From Entomohabitans teleogrylli (GTDB lineage: Bacteria; Pseudomonadota; Gammaproteobacteria; Enterobacterales; Enterobacteriaceae): a stretch of DNA of 64,000 nt. The position numbers and the translations under genes were made by a program. The DNA is taken from positions 181,939 to 245,938 of the forward strand of contig NZ_KQ947379.1 in NCBI RefSeq assembly GCF_001484765.1, given 5' to 3'. Under the pieces are notes generated by a model, which was not told where the DNA came from, ran no database searches, and was given only the letters and a program-made list of their open reading frames with translations. This document shows, one piece after another, positions 16,173 to 25,347 of the stretch (its first letter is position 1; every line of letters begins with the position of its first letter).

Positions 16173-16760
16173 TCACAATCTGGCACAAATTGTGTGGTTC
16201 TCTGTTACATTTCCCCACACTTCCTGAAACCTCCGCGTATTTGTTGCTGTATAAATCACCGTATTCCTGATATTCCGATGGCCAAGATAATCCTGAATCA
16301 ACCGGGTATCGCGGCCAAGATTGGCCAGCGCATAGCCGCAGCCATGCCGTAACATATGGGGATGCGCCGCAATACTGACGCCGGCCAGCTCCCCATAACG
16401 CTTTAGCAATAACCGCACCTGGTAGCGCGATAAAGGTCCCCCTTTCTGAGATAAGAACAGCCAGTCACTATCGGCCTCGCGCCAGCGTTTACGCGCCTGT
16501 AGCCAGCGCAGCAGCGCAGGAAGTTCCTGGTCGAACAGCGGATGCTGAGTCGATAAGCTGTTCTTTAAACGCCGCACATATAGCGACTGACTGCCCAGAT
16601 CGATATCCGACAGCCGCAACCCACATAATTCACTCACCCGCAAACCGTGTAAAAAACACATCTGAATCAGGCAATAATCACGTTCGAAATGAATACCCTG
16701 ATCGGCAACACCTAATATTTGCTCCACTTCATGATGAGTAAGATGTTTTCTTTTATGCAT
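16173..16760 (-). CDS. FimB/FimE-type tyrosine recombinase
   Basis: 195 residues, the usual length of the short fimbrial-switch recombinases. Catalytic residues are all visible: R41 (HGLRVSEL), K66 (RRLKNSL), H135 and R138 (HMLRHG), H161 (YLGHRNI) and the nucleophile Y170 (YTATN). It presumably inverts the adjacent element. The right inverted repeat covers the codons just before its stop, so the current C-terminus ICARL would become ICASSNNSEDQTQ after inversion. Only one recombinase gene is present here, unlike the fimB/fimE pair of E. coli. Confidence 0.92.
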   Translation of the reverse strand: MHKRKHLTHHEVEQILGVADQGIHFERDYCLIQMCFLHGLRVSELCGLRLSDIDLGSQSLYVRRLKNSLSTQHPLFDQELPALLRWLQARKRWREADSDWLFLSQKGGPLSRYQVRLLLKRYGELAGVSIAAHPHMLRHGCGYALANLGRDTRLIQDYLGHRNIRNTVIYTATNTRRFQEVWGNVTENHTICARL

Positions 16761-17191
16761 TCACTTGTCCTTAAATAATCTTATGGAAAGATCTAACCCG
16801 ACAATCCAACGACGGGTCATATAAATAATACCATTAATATCCACAAAGATGCGAGTCTATATTTAGATCATTCACCCCGTAAATATCATAAACACGCTGA
16901 ACAAAAAAACCAAAATAATAATAGAATCCAAAAATGATTTTAATAAATTAACACAAAATATCTTATTAAATAAAGTTACAGAATGATAATTTAATTATCA
17001 TTTCATTAGTGAATGTAAAATAACCCGCTAACTGACAATATATCAATATGAAACAGAGAAAATCATAAACTCAACAGACAGTTTCTCTAAAAAATATAAT
17101 TTGTAGAGTAATATCTACGTCAACCAATGGCGCCTTTCGCTGGTGTTAATATTCATCCGCGAATATCCTTATAACAGGATTTTGGTTGTAT
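16761..17191. other. AT-rich gene-free stretch upstream of the recombinase
   Basis: About 430 bp with a markedly lower GC content than its surroundings and no supported gene. It should hold the recombinase promoter. Low GC of this kind is typical for H-NS-bound control regions and for acquired DNA. Confidence 0.5.
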
Positions 17192-17527
17192 TTATCTATC
17201 ATTCAGTATGTTAAATACCGTGGGCTGTTTAATGCCCGACACCTGCGCCATCTCTGTCTGAGTTTTCTGCACTCGCTCATCCGGTTCGGCGAGATGGGTA
17301 TTGAGCAGCATATCGACTGCTTTTGCCCACACCGGTACCACAGCATCCGGTTGTTCATCCATAAGAAGCTGTTCCAGCGTGCTGCCATGGCGTAATGAAA
17401 CGTCCCCTTCCCCCCGGTGTGGTTCTTCGGCCCGGATGTTATCCGCCGCCGGTAGCATTCTGGGTTCAGATGAGATGATTCTCAAGAAATCCATTTTTGC
17501 GACATCAAAATGGCGGATAAATATCAC
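17192..17527 (-). CDS. Possible HTH protein or remnant, function unknown
   Basis: 111 residues. The last 25 or so ([20 protein letters not shown]) look like a Cro/CI-type helix-turn-helix of the form TQxEMAxxxGIKQPTVxxIL, after which the frame stops (ND-R). In known regulators of that type the domain continues, so this may be a truncated regulator. No good ribosome site was seen before the ATG at 17527, and the N-terminal half is unlike any family I recognise. It is divergent from the MscS-family gene. Confidence 0.35.
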   Translation of the reverse strand: MIFIRHFDVAKMDFLRIISSEPRMLPAADNIRAEEPHRGEGDVSLRHGSTLEQLLMDEQPDAVVPVWAKAVDMLLNTHLAEPDERVQKTQTEMAQVSGIKQPTVFNILNDR

Positions 17528-17606
17528 TCACAGGAATAACACAACGTTGCACCGGCACGACAAATCAGTTACAAGGAGGCAGAAAAACAGCAAAGTGCCA
17601 TTGATT

Positions 17607-18662
17607 ATGAATAGTGAATTTCTGACCAATAATATTCTCAGCCTGATGATTCTGTTCGCCTGTTTCATTCTTCTGCCAGGTATGCGTATCTATAGTCGCA
17701 GCCACCCAAAGTTCAGACACGGCGTACTGATCCATACATTTCAGTTTCTATTGTGGTCTGCCATTATTATCATACTGGGTAGCTATGCCGACGACGCTAT
17801 TAGCGATTTCAAACTGACGTTCATTAACCCGACGGTCGTCAGTCTGGTATGCACCTCATTAATCGCGGCCCTGCTACTACGCAAACTGTTTTTAATGATT
17901 AACCGCCTGGAAAAGAATCAGGTGAATAAAGGCAGCGATGTTACCAGCGCACGCATGATCTCCCGGGTACTGAAGATCACCCTGATCGTCGCTATGGTAT
18001 TGTTGTATGGCGAACACTTCGGCATGAGCCTCTCCGGCCTGCTGACCTTCGGTGGTATTGGCGGCATCGCTATCGGTATGGCAGGCAAGGATATCCTCAG
18101 TAACTTTTTCTCCGGGATTATGCTCTATTTTGACCGGCCATTTAATATCGGAGACTGGATCCGCTCACCTGACCGTAATATTGAAGGCACCGTGGCGGAA
18201 ATCGGCTGGCGTACAACCAAAATAATTACCTTTGATCAGCGTCCGCTTTATATCCCCAACTCTATCTTCGCCGCTATCAGCGTGGAAAACCCGGGGCGCA
18301 TGACCAACCGGCGCATTAATACCATACTGGGTCTGCGCTATGAAGATGCCGATAAAATTGCCGTTATCAGCGATGATATTCGTAACATGCTAAAAACCAG
18401 CGAAAACATTGATCAGAATAGAACCCTACTGGTCTATTTCAATGGCTTCGGCGACTCTTCACTTAATATCATGGTCTATTGTTTTACCCGCACCACTCTC
18501 TGGGCAGAATGGCTGGAGATTCAGCAGGGGATATTTTTAAAGATGATTGAAATCGTTCACGGCCATGGCGCAGACTTCGCATTTCCCAGCCAGACGTTGT
18601 ATATGCAGGACAGCAACGCCGCACCTGCCGCGCCGACTGCCCCGGGGCAACCCCCTCACTGA
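17607..18662 (+). CDS. MscS-family small-conductance mechanosensitive channel
   Basis: About 351 residues. The N-terminal region has several membrane segments, followed by the pore-lining helix and the MscS signature ([31 protein letters not shown] over two adjacent blocks) and the beta-domain ([48 protein letters not shown]). It resembles YnaI-like members, with a proline-rich tail ([13 protein letters not shown]). It opens on membrane tension to release solutes. The start is uncertain: ATG 17607 is given, but an in-frame GTG at 17595 lies closer to AAGGAGG at 17573; the open frame extends much further upstream without support. Confidence 0.85.
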   Translation: MNSEFLTNNILSLMILFACFILLPGMRIYSRSHPKFRHGVLIHTFQFLLWSAIIIILGSYADDAISDFKLTFINPTVVSLVCTSLIAALLLRKLFLMINRLEKNQVNKGSDVTSARMISRVLKITLIVAMVLLYGEHFGMSLSGLLTFGGIGGIAIGMAGKDILSNFFSGIMLYFDRPFNIGDWIRSPDRNIEGTVAEIGWRTTKIITFDQRPLYIPNSIFAAISVENPGRMTNRRINTILGLRYEDADKIAVISDDIRNMLKTSENIDQNRTLLVYFNGFGDSSLNIMVYCFTRTTLWAEWLEIQQGIFLKMIEIVHGHGADFAFPSQTLYMQDSNAAPAAPTAPGQPPH

Positions 18663-18725
18663 CGGGATTACGGATTGCAGACACGCCCGGCGAACGCACC
18701 GGGCGGCGAATCACCTTCCCGGCGA

Positions 18726-19502
18726 CTATTTCTGGCGCTCTTTCACCACCAGTTGGTGGCGGTCATTATAAAATCTGCGGTACCCCAGATAGCAGGCAAT
18801 CATTGTGGAAAGGCTGGCGGTGGAAAGCAGCATAAAGGTCACCATAATCTGGTATTTAATCGCTTTCACCGGATCGATACCGGCAAAAATCAGGCCCGAC
18901 ATCATTCCCGGCAGACTGACCAGCCCCACCGTTTTAGCAGAGTCCACCGTTGGGATCAGCGCAGCGCGGATACTGTCGCGAATCAGCCTTGCCGACGCCA
19001 TCTTCGGCGTCGCGCCAAGGCTGAGCATCTCCTGAATCTGCTGCTGTTCACCATTGAAGCGCTGCCCAAGATTGTTGTAACACAGCCCCACAGCCACCAT
19101 GGCATTACCGGCAATCATCCCGGAAATCGGAATCACCTGCATCGGAGCGAATTCAATCGAGCCGCTGATAACCAGCACCGCCAGCGTTAAAACCGCCCCT
19201 GTAGTAATCGCGATAAATGAAATCGTGAACGCATTATCGATATATTTGCTACGCTTTTTGGCATTCCAGGCGGCATTAAAGCAGATAAATAACACCATCA
19301 GGATAGTCAGCGCGGCGTTATTCAATTCGAAGATATATTTCAGCACATAGCCGACAATGATCAGCTGTACCACGGCCCGGCAGATACTCCAGATGATATC
19401 CTTTTCCAGCGCCAGCTTCTCTTTATGGCTAATCAGTATCGCCACCAGAACCAGAATCATCGACAGCCCGAGTGACTCATTAGTGATATTATGCTGATTC
19501 AT
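18726..19502 (-). CDS. FetB-type iron export permease (UPF0014)
   Basis: 258 residues from the ATG at 19502, with about seven hydrophobic segments. SGMIAGNAMVAVGLCYNNL, EMLSLGATPKMASARLIRDSIRAALIPTVDSAKTVGLVSLPGMMSGLIFAGIDP are the family hallmark in two adjacent blocks. With FetA it forms an ABC transporter that in E. coli exports iron and protects against oxidative stress. Its start overlaps the end of fetA by 14 bp, so they are coupled. It converges with the MscS-family gene; a 7-bp GC-rich stem (18685-18706) lies between them. Confidence 0.9.
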   Translation of the reverse strand: MNQHNITNESLGLSMILVLVAILISHKEKLALEKDIIWSICRAVVQLIIVGYVLKYIFELNNAALTILMVLFICFNAAWNAKKRSKYIDNAFTISFIAITTGAVLTLAVLVISGSIEFAPMQVIPISGMIAGNAMVAVGLCYNNLGQRFNGEQQQIQEMLSLGATPKMASARLIRDSIRAALIPTVDSAKTVGLVSLPGMMSGLIFAGIDPVKAIKYQIMVTFMLLSTASLSTMIACYLGYRRFYNDRHQLVVKERQK

Positions 19503-20169
19503 GCTGGCTCTCCTCACGCAGCTTCCCGGCATGGGCCGGCAGGGTAATAACCTCATCCGCGTGGCTAATTTCTTCCCGATCGTGGGTCACCCAGAGCACC
19601 GCCATCTGCCTTTCCTGCACATACTGATGGATCAGATCGTTGACGCTGCGCTTATTGCTTTCATCGAGGGCGCTGGTTATCTCATCCAGCAGTAAGACTT
19701 TCGGCAGAAACTGTAGATTGCGAATCAGCGACACCCGCTGTTTTTCCCCGCCGGAAAGCTCATTAATCCCTTTTTCCAGCAGACTATCCGGTAGCGAAAA
19801 GCGCGCCAAATCCGCTACCAGCTTTTCCCGCCCGGGGGTCTGGCCGCGAATCTGCCACGGAAACGCCAGATTGTCATACACGGTCGCGCCAAACAGCGCC
19901 GGCGTCTGGGCACAATAGGAGACCTGTTGGCGATACGACTCCGGCGCCAGACTATTAATATCCTGACCGTCAAACCAGATGTGGCCATCGCTGGGGCTAA
20001 TCAGCGAAGCAATAATTTTTAATAATGTACTTTTGCCGCATCCGGACGGCCCGGTAATTAATTTAAATTCACCCGGCATTAGCGAGAATGACACCTGCCG
20101 CAAAATATCGGTCTGCCCGATACGGTAGTCAATCTCTTCCAGCCGCAGTAGCGGACGCTTTTCGTTCAT
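19489..20169 (-). CDS. FetA-type iron export ATP-binding protein
   Basis: 226 residues from the ATG at 20169 (the frame extends to 20247 without homology). Walker A GPSGCGKST, Q-loop YCAQTPALFG, signature LSGGEKQR, Walker B VLLLDEIT and the switch histidine WVTHD are all present. It powers FetB. The E. coli counterpart is ybbL/fetA, elsewhere on that chromosome, so this pair is placed differently here. Confidence 0.9.
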   Translation of the reverse strand: MNEKRPLLRLEEIDYRIGQTDILRQVSFSLMPGEFKLITGPSGCGKSTLLKIIASLISPSDGHIWFDGQDINSLAPESYRQQVSYCAQTPALFGATVYDNLAFPWQIRGQTPGREKLVADLARFSLPDSLLEKGINELSGGEKQRVSLIRNLQFLPKVLLLDEITSALDESNKRSVNDLIHQYVQERQMAVLWVTHDREEISHADEVITLPAHAGKLREESQHESA

Positions 20170-20377
20170 AATTTGTTCCGTATTTTTCACGCTTACCAAA
20201 ACATTATGGTAGCGCGAAACGGCCCCGGCGTATTTCCGGCGGCGCACGCTTTTTAGACGAACGGCAGACAGAGTTAGCTTTCGTTAAATATTCCGCCGGC
20301 AGCGTTAAAAATTCACCGCTGCCCGGCATGATGGCGCGCGCTCAAACAGGGACACTGCGCGCCGCTCCCGTATCCGC

Positions 20378-21193
20378 TTACCAGCCGGGCACCGCGCCGC
20401 CGTTAAATATTTTCTCTGCCGCGGCGGCAACCTCAGGCGACTGATACGATTTAATAAAATCACGCACGTTTTCGGCGTCTTTGTTTTCTTCGCGGGTGAC
20501 GATGATATTTACATAAGGGGAGTTTTTATCCTCAATAAACACACTATCGCGCACCGGTGAAAGCCCGGTCTGTTGCAGATAGGTGGTGCTGATGATCGCC
20601 ACGGTAACCTGCGGATCGTTAAGAACTCTGGGCAACTGGGCGCCTTCCAGCTCGATAATTTTTAACTGCCGCGGGTTTTCGATAATATCCGCCGCCGTCG
20701 GCAATAGCCCGGTACCGTCTTTAAGGCGAATCAGTTGCTCTTTTTGCAATAACAGTAATGCCCGCCCGAGGTTGGTCGAATCGTTGGGAATCGCCACCGT
20801 ATCGCCGTCTTTCAGTTGCGCAACCCGGTTTATTTTCCGCGAATAGCCGGCCATCGGGAAAACAAAGGTGTTTGCTACCGCCACCAGAGAGTAGTCATGG
20901 GCTTTATTATCCTGTTCCAGGAAAGGCCGATGTTGAAAAACGTTAGCGTCCAGTTCGCCGTGGGCCGTGGCGTCATTTGGCAGCAGCGATCCGCTAAATC
21001 CCACCAGTTCCACCTCCAGCCCATACTTCTGTTTCGCGACCTGTTTCGCGACTTCGGCCACATCCTGTTCGGCGCCATTAATCACACCCACTTTAATATG
21101 CCGCCCATCGCCGGACTGGCCATCACAGCCGCTCAGTAATAACCCCAGTAATAACGCCGTACCCGGTAATACCCTGAAAAACACGCCTTTCAC
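20378..21193 (-). CDS. NlpA/MetQ-family substrate-binding lipoprotein
   Basis: 271 residues from a GTG start with AAGGA 8 nt upstream. A lipoprotein signal peptide ends LLSG-C at C23. The next residue is Asp, the Lol-avoidance signal that keeps lipoproteins in the inner membrane, as in E. coli NlpA. The rest follows MetQ/NlpA: IKVGVINGAEQDVAEVAKQVAKQKYGLEVELVGF (in two blocks), LDANVFQHRPFLEQDN and the C-terminal GGAVPGW. The family binds methionine. No metN/metI genes are adjacent, which favours NlpA over a dedicated MetQ. Confidence 0.88.
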   Translation of the reverse strand: MKGVFFRVLPGTALLLGLLLSGCDGQSGDGRHIKVGVINGAEQDVAEVAKQVAKQKYGLEVELVGFSGSLLPNDATAHGELDANVFQHRPFLEQDNKAHDYSLVAVANTFVFPMAGYSRKINRVAQLKDGDTVAIPNDSTNLGRALLLLQKEQLIRLKDGTGLLPTAADIIENPRQLKIIELEGAQLPRVLNDPQVTVAIISTTYLQQTGLSPVRDSVFIEDKNSPYVNIIVTREENKDAENVRDFIKSYQSPEVAAAAEKIFNGGAVPGW

Positions 21194-21518
21194 GTTAATG
21201 ATCCTTTATCGACAGGAGAATATTCACCCTAAAAAACCGTATCTGCTACACAGAGTCAACCCTGCCCTTATGTCAAAAAAGCACTTGTTATACTCGTGAT
21301 ACGATAAACTGGCTGTACGCAGTTCCCCTCGGTCACTGGCTCCGCTCAGCGCCCGGGAATGAATTCCCCCTGGCGCCTTCCTGCAATGTGACCTGTTAAT
21401 GCGCAAGACCCGTTTCGCCATCCTGAAACCGGCATTGCGCGGGTTATGCATTTTTCAGTCCGTTTCCCCGCCTCGTAGACCAGAGCTCCGCCAGCCAGCG
21501 GGGTTGCGCGCCACTCCA
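21194..21518. other. Intergenic, no gene seen
   Basis: About 325 bp between two leftward genes. It should contain the nlpA promoter and the 3' end of the ecpA transcript. I see no clear promoter, terminator or repeat. Confidence 0.4.
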
Positions 21519-22097
21519 CTAGGGTGTAACCCACACGGCGATAAACTGCACCTTCACCTCCCCGCTCCACAAACCGTCCCTGAGGTTTTTAAACCGCTGC
21601 GTCGTTACGCCATCCGAGGTGGCAGAGTCGATGGTGAAGTCAAAGTTACCCTGCGCGGAACGGCGATCGGAAGAGGCATAAGCGCTGGCCACCGCCAGAG
21701 AATCCAGTCCGGCTGATTCCGCGCCAGCGGTATCCACCAGGGTGGTTTGGCTGGTTTTTGTTAATTTTTGCCCCTTCCAGCCCACACCGACCTCCAGCGT
21801 TGAACCATCTGCGCGCCTGAGGGTGTTGGTGACCAGTTGTGAAAGCAGTTTAAAATCCGTGGCGCCGGACTGCCCCTGAATGGTGATGTCAAAGGCGCCA
21901 TTCTGAGTATTAAACTGGTCGAGCCCTTCGACGTACTGAAACGCCAGAGGCCGTACCGGCGTAACCACCAGCACGCTGGTGGTATCTTTCGTGGCGGTAA
22001 CATCCCAGCTCACCGTTGTAGAGGCGTTAATCTGCGCAACCACGCCTGCGCTGTATAGCACTGCCGTCACAGCGATACCCGATATGCTTTTTTTCAT
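21519..22097 (-). CDS. EcpA-like common pilus major subunit, orphan
   Basis: 192 residues with a signal peptide (ending near VVAQINA). The mature protein follows EcpA (MatB/YagZ): VSWDVTATKDTTSVLVVTP, LAFQYVEGLDQFNTQNGAFDITIQG, FKLLSQLVTNTL and the C-terminal GLWSGEVKVQFIAVW. EcpA is the pilin of the E. coli common pilus, normally encoded with ecpR, ecpB, ecpC, ecpD and ecpE. None of these is nearby, so either the partners are elsewhere or the gene is a leftover. AAGG precedes the ATG. The frame is intact. Confidence 0.85.
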   Translation of the reverse strand: MKKSISGIAVTAVLYSAGVVAQINASTTVSWDVTATKDTTSVLVVTPVRPLAFQYVEGLDQFNTQNGAFDITIQGQSGATDFKLLSQLVTNTLRRADGSTLEVGVGWKGQKLTKTSQTTLVDTAGAESAGLDSLAVASAYASSDRRSAQGNFDFTIDSATSDGVTTQRFKNLRDGLWSGEVKVQFIAVWVTP

Positions 22098-22687
22098 CTA
22101 TAGCGCCTTTTTATCCAAAATATTCACTGATCTGAAACGGGATAAAGCCATATCGGTATCGCAGATGGCTTCTGTGTAATATCAAACATCCTGTAGAAAT
22201 AAATCCCGGCTATCTTTTCACTGATTTTCATGCGCTAAGGGCCCCGTCTTTAGCAGACAGGCAATAAGGTCTGCGCTCTGTCACATTGCAGCGTAATGAA
22301 ATAGATATTTAAATAATCACTGGTATTTCAGCATTTGCTCCCGAAGGGCGATAACCGGTTTACCGCAGGCACATCATTTTGGTTATCGACAAGTGTAGTA
22401 AAGCCTGACGGATAAATAAAAATGCCGATCGCCGCACACAGATGCAGGCGCGTGAATTACATGCTAAGGTGCTCCGTTACCGGGCAGTAGAGTCCTGTTC
22501 ACAACCAGATGAAACAGCAGCGCATCGTCACGCGGGAAAAATGATTGTCTGTTGCTGACACGGAACCGGAGCAGACGCCAGACAATATACGCGCCGGTAA
22601 CATCATACCGCCCGCAATCCCTCCGTCAGCGGAAAAACGCGACGGATAGTGTCGTAATCTATTACGGAGCCAGGCTGTAATCGCGCC
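22098..22687. other. Intergenic, no gene seen
   Basis: About 590 bp between divergent ecpA and the phosphopantetheinyl transferase gene. It must contain promoters for both. Short open frames here look random. No repeat, tRNA or recognisable regulatory site was found. Confidence 0.4.
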
Positions 22688-23407
22688 ATGACCGATCTGT
22701 TCATTCCTGACCAACCCTTTCATGACGATTTTTTGTCCGGCGCCAGCGGCCATATCGCGATGGCGTCACAGGCGCGCTATTGTGAAATACGCTTCGACCG
22801 CACCCGATATCATGACGCGCTGTACCGCCAGTATGCCATCGACTACCCGCAAAACATCCGCCAGGCGGTAGTAAAAAGAAAAGCGGAATATCTGGCCGCG
22901 CGCTACGGCTGCGCGCTGTTGCTACGGGAGGCTGGCGCGCCGCACACGCGGGTCGCCAGCGGCGCCAACCGCCAGCCGCTGTGGCCGCCGGGATTCTGTG
23001 GCGCGATAACCCACAGCAAAGACCGGGCGCTGGTGGTCATCGCCCCGCTCAGCGCCGGCCTGTATCCCGGCGTGGATATCGAATTCTGCGCGCCGCAAAC
23101 GCTGGAAACCATTGCACAAGAAATCACTACCCCGCAAGAGTTGCGCTACCTGAAGCAAGGGCCTGGCGGGCCGGAGATGGCGCTGCTACTGGCCTTCAGC
23201 GCCAAGGAGAGCCTGTTTAAATCCCTGTGGCCGCAGGTCGGGCGGTTCCTGAATTTCACCAGCGCCAGTGTGGTGGCGATAGCGCCGCAGCGCCGGGAAT
23301 TCACTTTGCAACTTAACGAAGCGCTTAGCGCCGCCCTGCCCGCCGGCCGCTGCTTTTATGGCCATTACCGGCAGGACGACAGCGCTATCACTACGCTGAT
23401 CCTGTAA
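22688..23407 (+). CDS. EntD-like 4'-phosphopantetheinyl transferase
   Basis: 239 residues. The three PPTase motifs are present: GAITHSKDRALVVIAP, GVDIEFC (Mg-binding Asp/Glu) and FSAKESLFKSLWP. The region RKAEYLAARYGCALLLREAG is typical for EntD-type enzymes. It transfers the phosphopantetheine arm from CoA to carrier proteins of nonribosomal peptide or polyketide synthases. No such synthase is in this window, so its partner is unknown; it may serve enterobactin synthesis or another pathway. It converges with cobT. Confidence 0.88.
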   Translation: MTDLFIPDQPFHDDFLSGASGHIAMASQARYCEIRFDRTRYHDALYRQYAIDYPQNIRQAVVKRKAEYLAARYGCALLLREAGAPHTRVASGANRQPLWPPGFCGAITHSKDRALVVIAPLSAGLYPGVDIEFCAPQTLETIAQEITTPQELRYLKQGPGGPEMALLLAFSAKESLFKSLWPQVGRFLNFTSASVVAIAPQRREFTLQLNEALSAALPAGRCFYGHYRQDDSAITTLIL

Positions 23408-23519
23408 CGTGTCCGGCTACAGAGTCGGCGTCGGGGTGGGATACATATTGCCTGCCAGCGGCGGCTAAGCAATTCAACACCAGCCGGCCTGGCAGACGGT
23501 GTGCCGGGCACGCCTGGGT

Positions 23520-24581
23520 TCAGTGATTAGCGGAAGGAAGGTGAATATCACTACCGGCCAGTGTGCCCATAACGTTGTACATCGCACAAGCGGCATCAAG
23601 CAGCGGCATGGCCAGCGCCGCGCCGCTGCCCTCGCCGAGGCGCATCTCCATATTCAGATACGGCGTCATGCCAAGATGCTGTAAAGCAATGAGCGATCCC
23701 TTCTCCGCCGATAAATGCGAGGCAATCAGATACTGACGAGCGCCGGGTGCGATACGGCAGGCCGCCAGCGCCGACGCATAAGACAGGAAACCATCCAGCA
23801 CCACCGGCAAGCCGCAGGACGCCGCGCCAAGTATCGTTCCCGCCATCCCCACCAGGTCGAATCCCCCCACTTTCGCCAGCACATCAATCCCGTCGCTGGC
23901 GTCCGGCCGGTTAGCGGCGATCGCCCGCTGCACCACACGCACTTTATGGTGCAGTTGCTGGTGGGGAAAATTAGCGCCAATGCCAACCACCTGCTGCGGG
24001 TCACTGTCGGTCAGCACGCTCACCAGAGCCGCCGCCGGAGTGGTATTGGCAATCCCCAGCTCGCCGGTACCAAACACCCTGATCCCCTGCGCCGCCCGCG
24101 AACGCGCCAGATTCGCGCTATCGAGCAACAGTTTCTCCGCGTCCTGGCGGCTCATCGCCGGGCCGGCGGCAATATTGGCGCATCCCCGGGCGATCTTCAG
24201 GCTGGTCACGCCGGGCAAAAGATCGCCGTCGATACCGATATCCACCACTTCCACCGCCACGCCGGCCTGGCGCGCCAGCGCGCAAACTCCGGTCAGGCCG
24301 CGCGTCATATTGCACGCCTGAATCCAGGTCACCGCCCGCGGCGTGACGGCGACGCCTTCATCAAACACCCCGTGATCGGCGCACATCACCAGGATAAGCT
24401 TGTCGGCAACCGCCAGTTTACCGCCAAGCCCCGGCATTCCGGCCAGTTGCAGCGCCAGAGTTTCCAGGCGCCCCAGACTCCCCGGCGGCTTCAGCAGGCC
24501 GTCAATATGCTGCTGCGCAGCGTCCATGGCCGCCCGGTCAATAGCCGGAATCGCCTCTATCAGTGAAGCCAGTGTCTGCAT
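23520..24581 (-). CDS. cobT: Nicotinate-nucleotide:dimethylbenzimidazole phosphoribosyltransferase
   Basis: 354 residues from the ATG at 24581. It makes alpha-ribazole phosphate from dimethylbenzimidazole and nicotinate mononucleotide for the lower ligand of cobalamin. Motifs: [39 protein letters not shown] and [10 protein letters not shown], whose Glu317 has the same number as the catalytic residue of Salmonella CobT. It is the last gene of the cbi/cob operon, 25 bp after cobS. Confidence 0.95.
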   Translation of the reverse strand: MQTLASLIEAIPAIDRAAMDAAQQHIDGLLKPPGSLGRLETLALQLAGMPGLGGKLAVADKLILVMCADHGVFDEGVAVTPRAVTWIQACNMTRGLTGVCALARQAGVAVEVVDIGIDGDLLPGVTSLKIARGCANIAAGPAMSRQDAEKLLLDSANLARSRAAQGIRVFGTGELGIANTTPAAALVSVLTDSDPQQVVGIGANFPHQQLHHKVRVVQRAIAANRPDASDGIDVLAKVGGFDLVGMAGTILGAASCGLPVVLDGFLSYASALAACRIAPGARQYLIASHLSAEKGSLIALQHLGMTPYLNMEMRLGEGSGAALAMPLLDAACAMYNVMGTLAGSDIHLPSANH

Positions 24582-24606
24582 GATTCTTTTACTCCATCTG
24601 GCCGGC

Positions 24607-25347
24607 TCACAGCAGAGCCAGCAGGAAAATAACTTCACCCAATTCGATTGCCGCCCCAAGGGTATCGCCGGTCTGCCCGCCCAGCGTGCGCCTCAGCCCC
24701 CAGGCCAGCAGCATAATCAACGCCAGCGTCGCCGCCATGGCGAACAGTCCCCTGACGGACAGCAGCGCGGTGCACAGCCCCGCGCCAGGTAGCAGCACCA
24801 GTACCGCCTGGCGCCCGGTCACCTTGCCAATAAACAGATTACCGAGGCCATTTTCCCGGGCATACGGCTGGCGATACATCAGCATCACCACGGCGCTGCG
24901 CCCGGCGACGCAGGCCGCCGCCAGCGCCGGCAACATCTGAGTGCCGCGCACCGCCAGTTCGCTGAGCAGCACAATTTTCCCTACCAGCACAAACACCAGC
25001 GCCAGCCCACCGTGGGTTCCCAGCCGGCTGTCGCGCATAATCTCCAGCATCCGTTCCCGGGTACGGACGGAAAAGATCCCGTCGCAGGTATCCGCCAGCC
25101 CGTCAAGATGAAAGCCGCCGGTCAGCAGCGCCAGCGCCAGCACCGCGGCAAAGGCCGCCACCGGCGCCCCGCCGCCCGGCGCTACCATCACAAAGACCAG
25201 CCCGCTCAGCGCGCCAAGAATCATCCCCGCCAGCGGAAACGCCACAATGGTGCGCTGATACTGGTCAATCTCCAGCCCGCGGTACCAGCGCGCCGGCACC
25301 GGCAGTCGGCTGATAAACGACAGCGCGGCGCACAGTAATTTGATCAT
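24607..25347 (-). CDS. cobS: Cobalamin synthase (adenosylcobinamide-GDP ribazoletransferase)
   Basis: 246 residues with several membrane segments. FISRLPVP at the start, [17 protein letters not shown] (acidic metal site) and [19 protein letters not shown] sequence ([19 protein letters not shown]) mark CobS. It joins adenosylcobinamide-GDP with alpha-ribazole (phosphate) in the inner membrane, the last assembly step. Its start overlaps the cobU stop by 4 bp. Confidence 0.95.
   Translation of the reverse strand: MIKLLCAALSFISRLPVPARWYRGLEIDQYQRTIVAFPLAGMILGALSGLVFVMVAPGGGAPVAAFAAVLALALLTGGFHLDGLADTCDGIFSVRTRERMLEIMRDSRLGTHGGLALVFVLVGKIVLLSELAVRGTQMLPALAAACVAGRSAVVMLMYRQPYARENGLGNLFIGKVTGRQAVLVLLPGAGLCTALLSVRGLFAMAATLALIMLLAWGLRRTLGGQTGDTLGAAIELGEVIFLLALL

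Larger units (their letters stand above)
15886..16189. repeat. Candidate fimS-like invertible element, 304 bp
   Basis: TTTGTGCCAG at 15886-15895 is repeated inverted as CTGGCACAAA at 16180-16189 (10-bp perfect repeats; 12 of 14 when extended inward). The size and layout match E. coli fimS (about 314 bp, 9-bp repeats): it lies between a FimB/FimE-type recombinase and the major pilin gene and carries a good sigma70 promoter near one end. In the sequenced orientation that promoter points right, away from the pilin gene, so this is the OFF state. Inside it are a second inverted repeat (AACAACAT 15944-15951 / ATGTTGTT 15979-15986) and a 9-bp hairpin at 16016-16047. Confidence 0.8.

Noticed and set aside
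17301..17606. Upstream extension of the MscS-family gene
   Set aside because: No homology or signal; the first membrane segment starts just after the ATG at 17607.
18685..18706. 7-bp GC-rich stem between the MscS-family gene and fetB
   Set aside because: No T-run on either strand, so not called a terminator.
22499..22753. 84-codon frame upstream of the PPTase gene on the minus strand
   Set aside because: Overlaps the PPTase start, with no motif or ribosome site.
9447..23519. Second copy of the tRNA-Asn 3' end (attR)
   Set aside because: I looked for the tRNA 3' sequence up to cobT and did not find it, so no island end is claimed.
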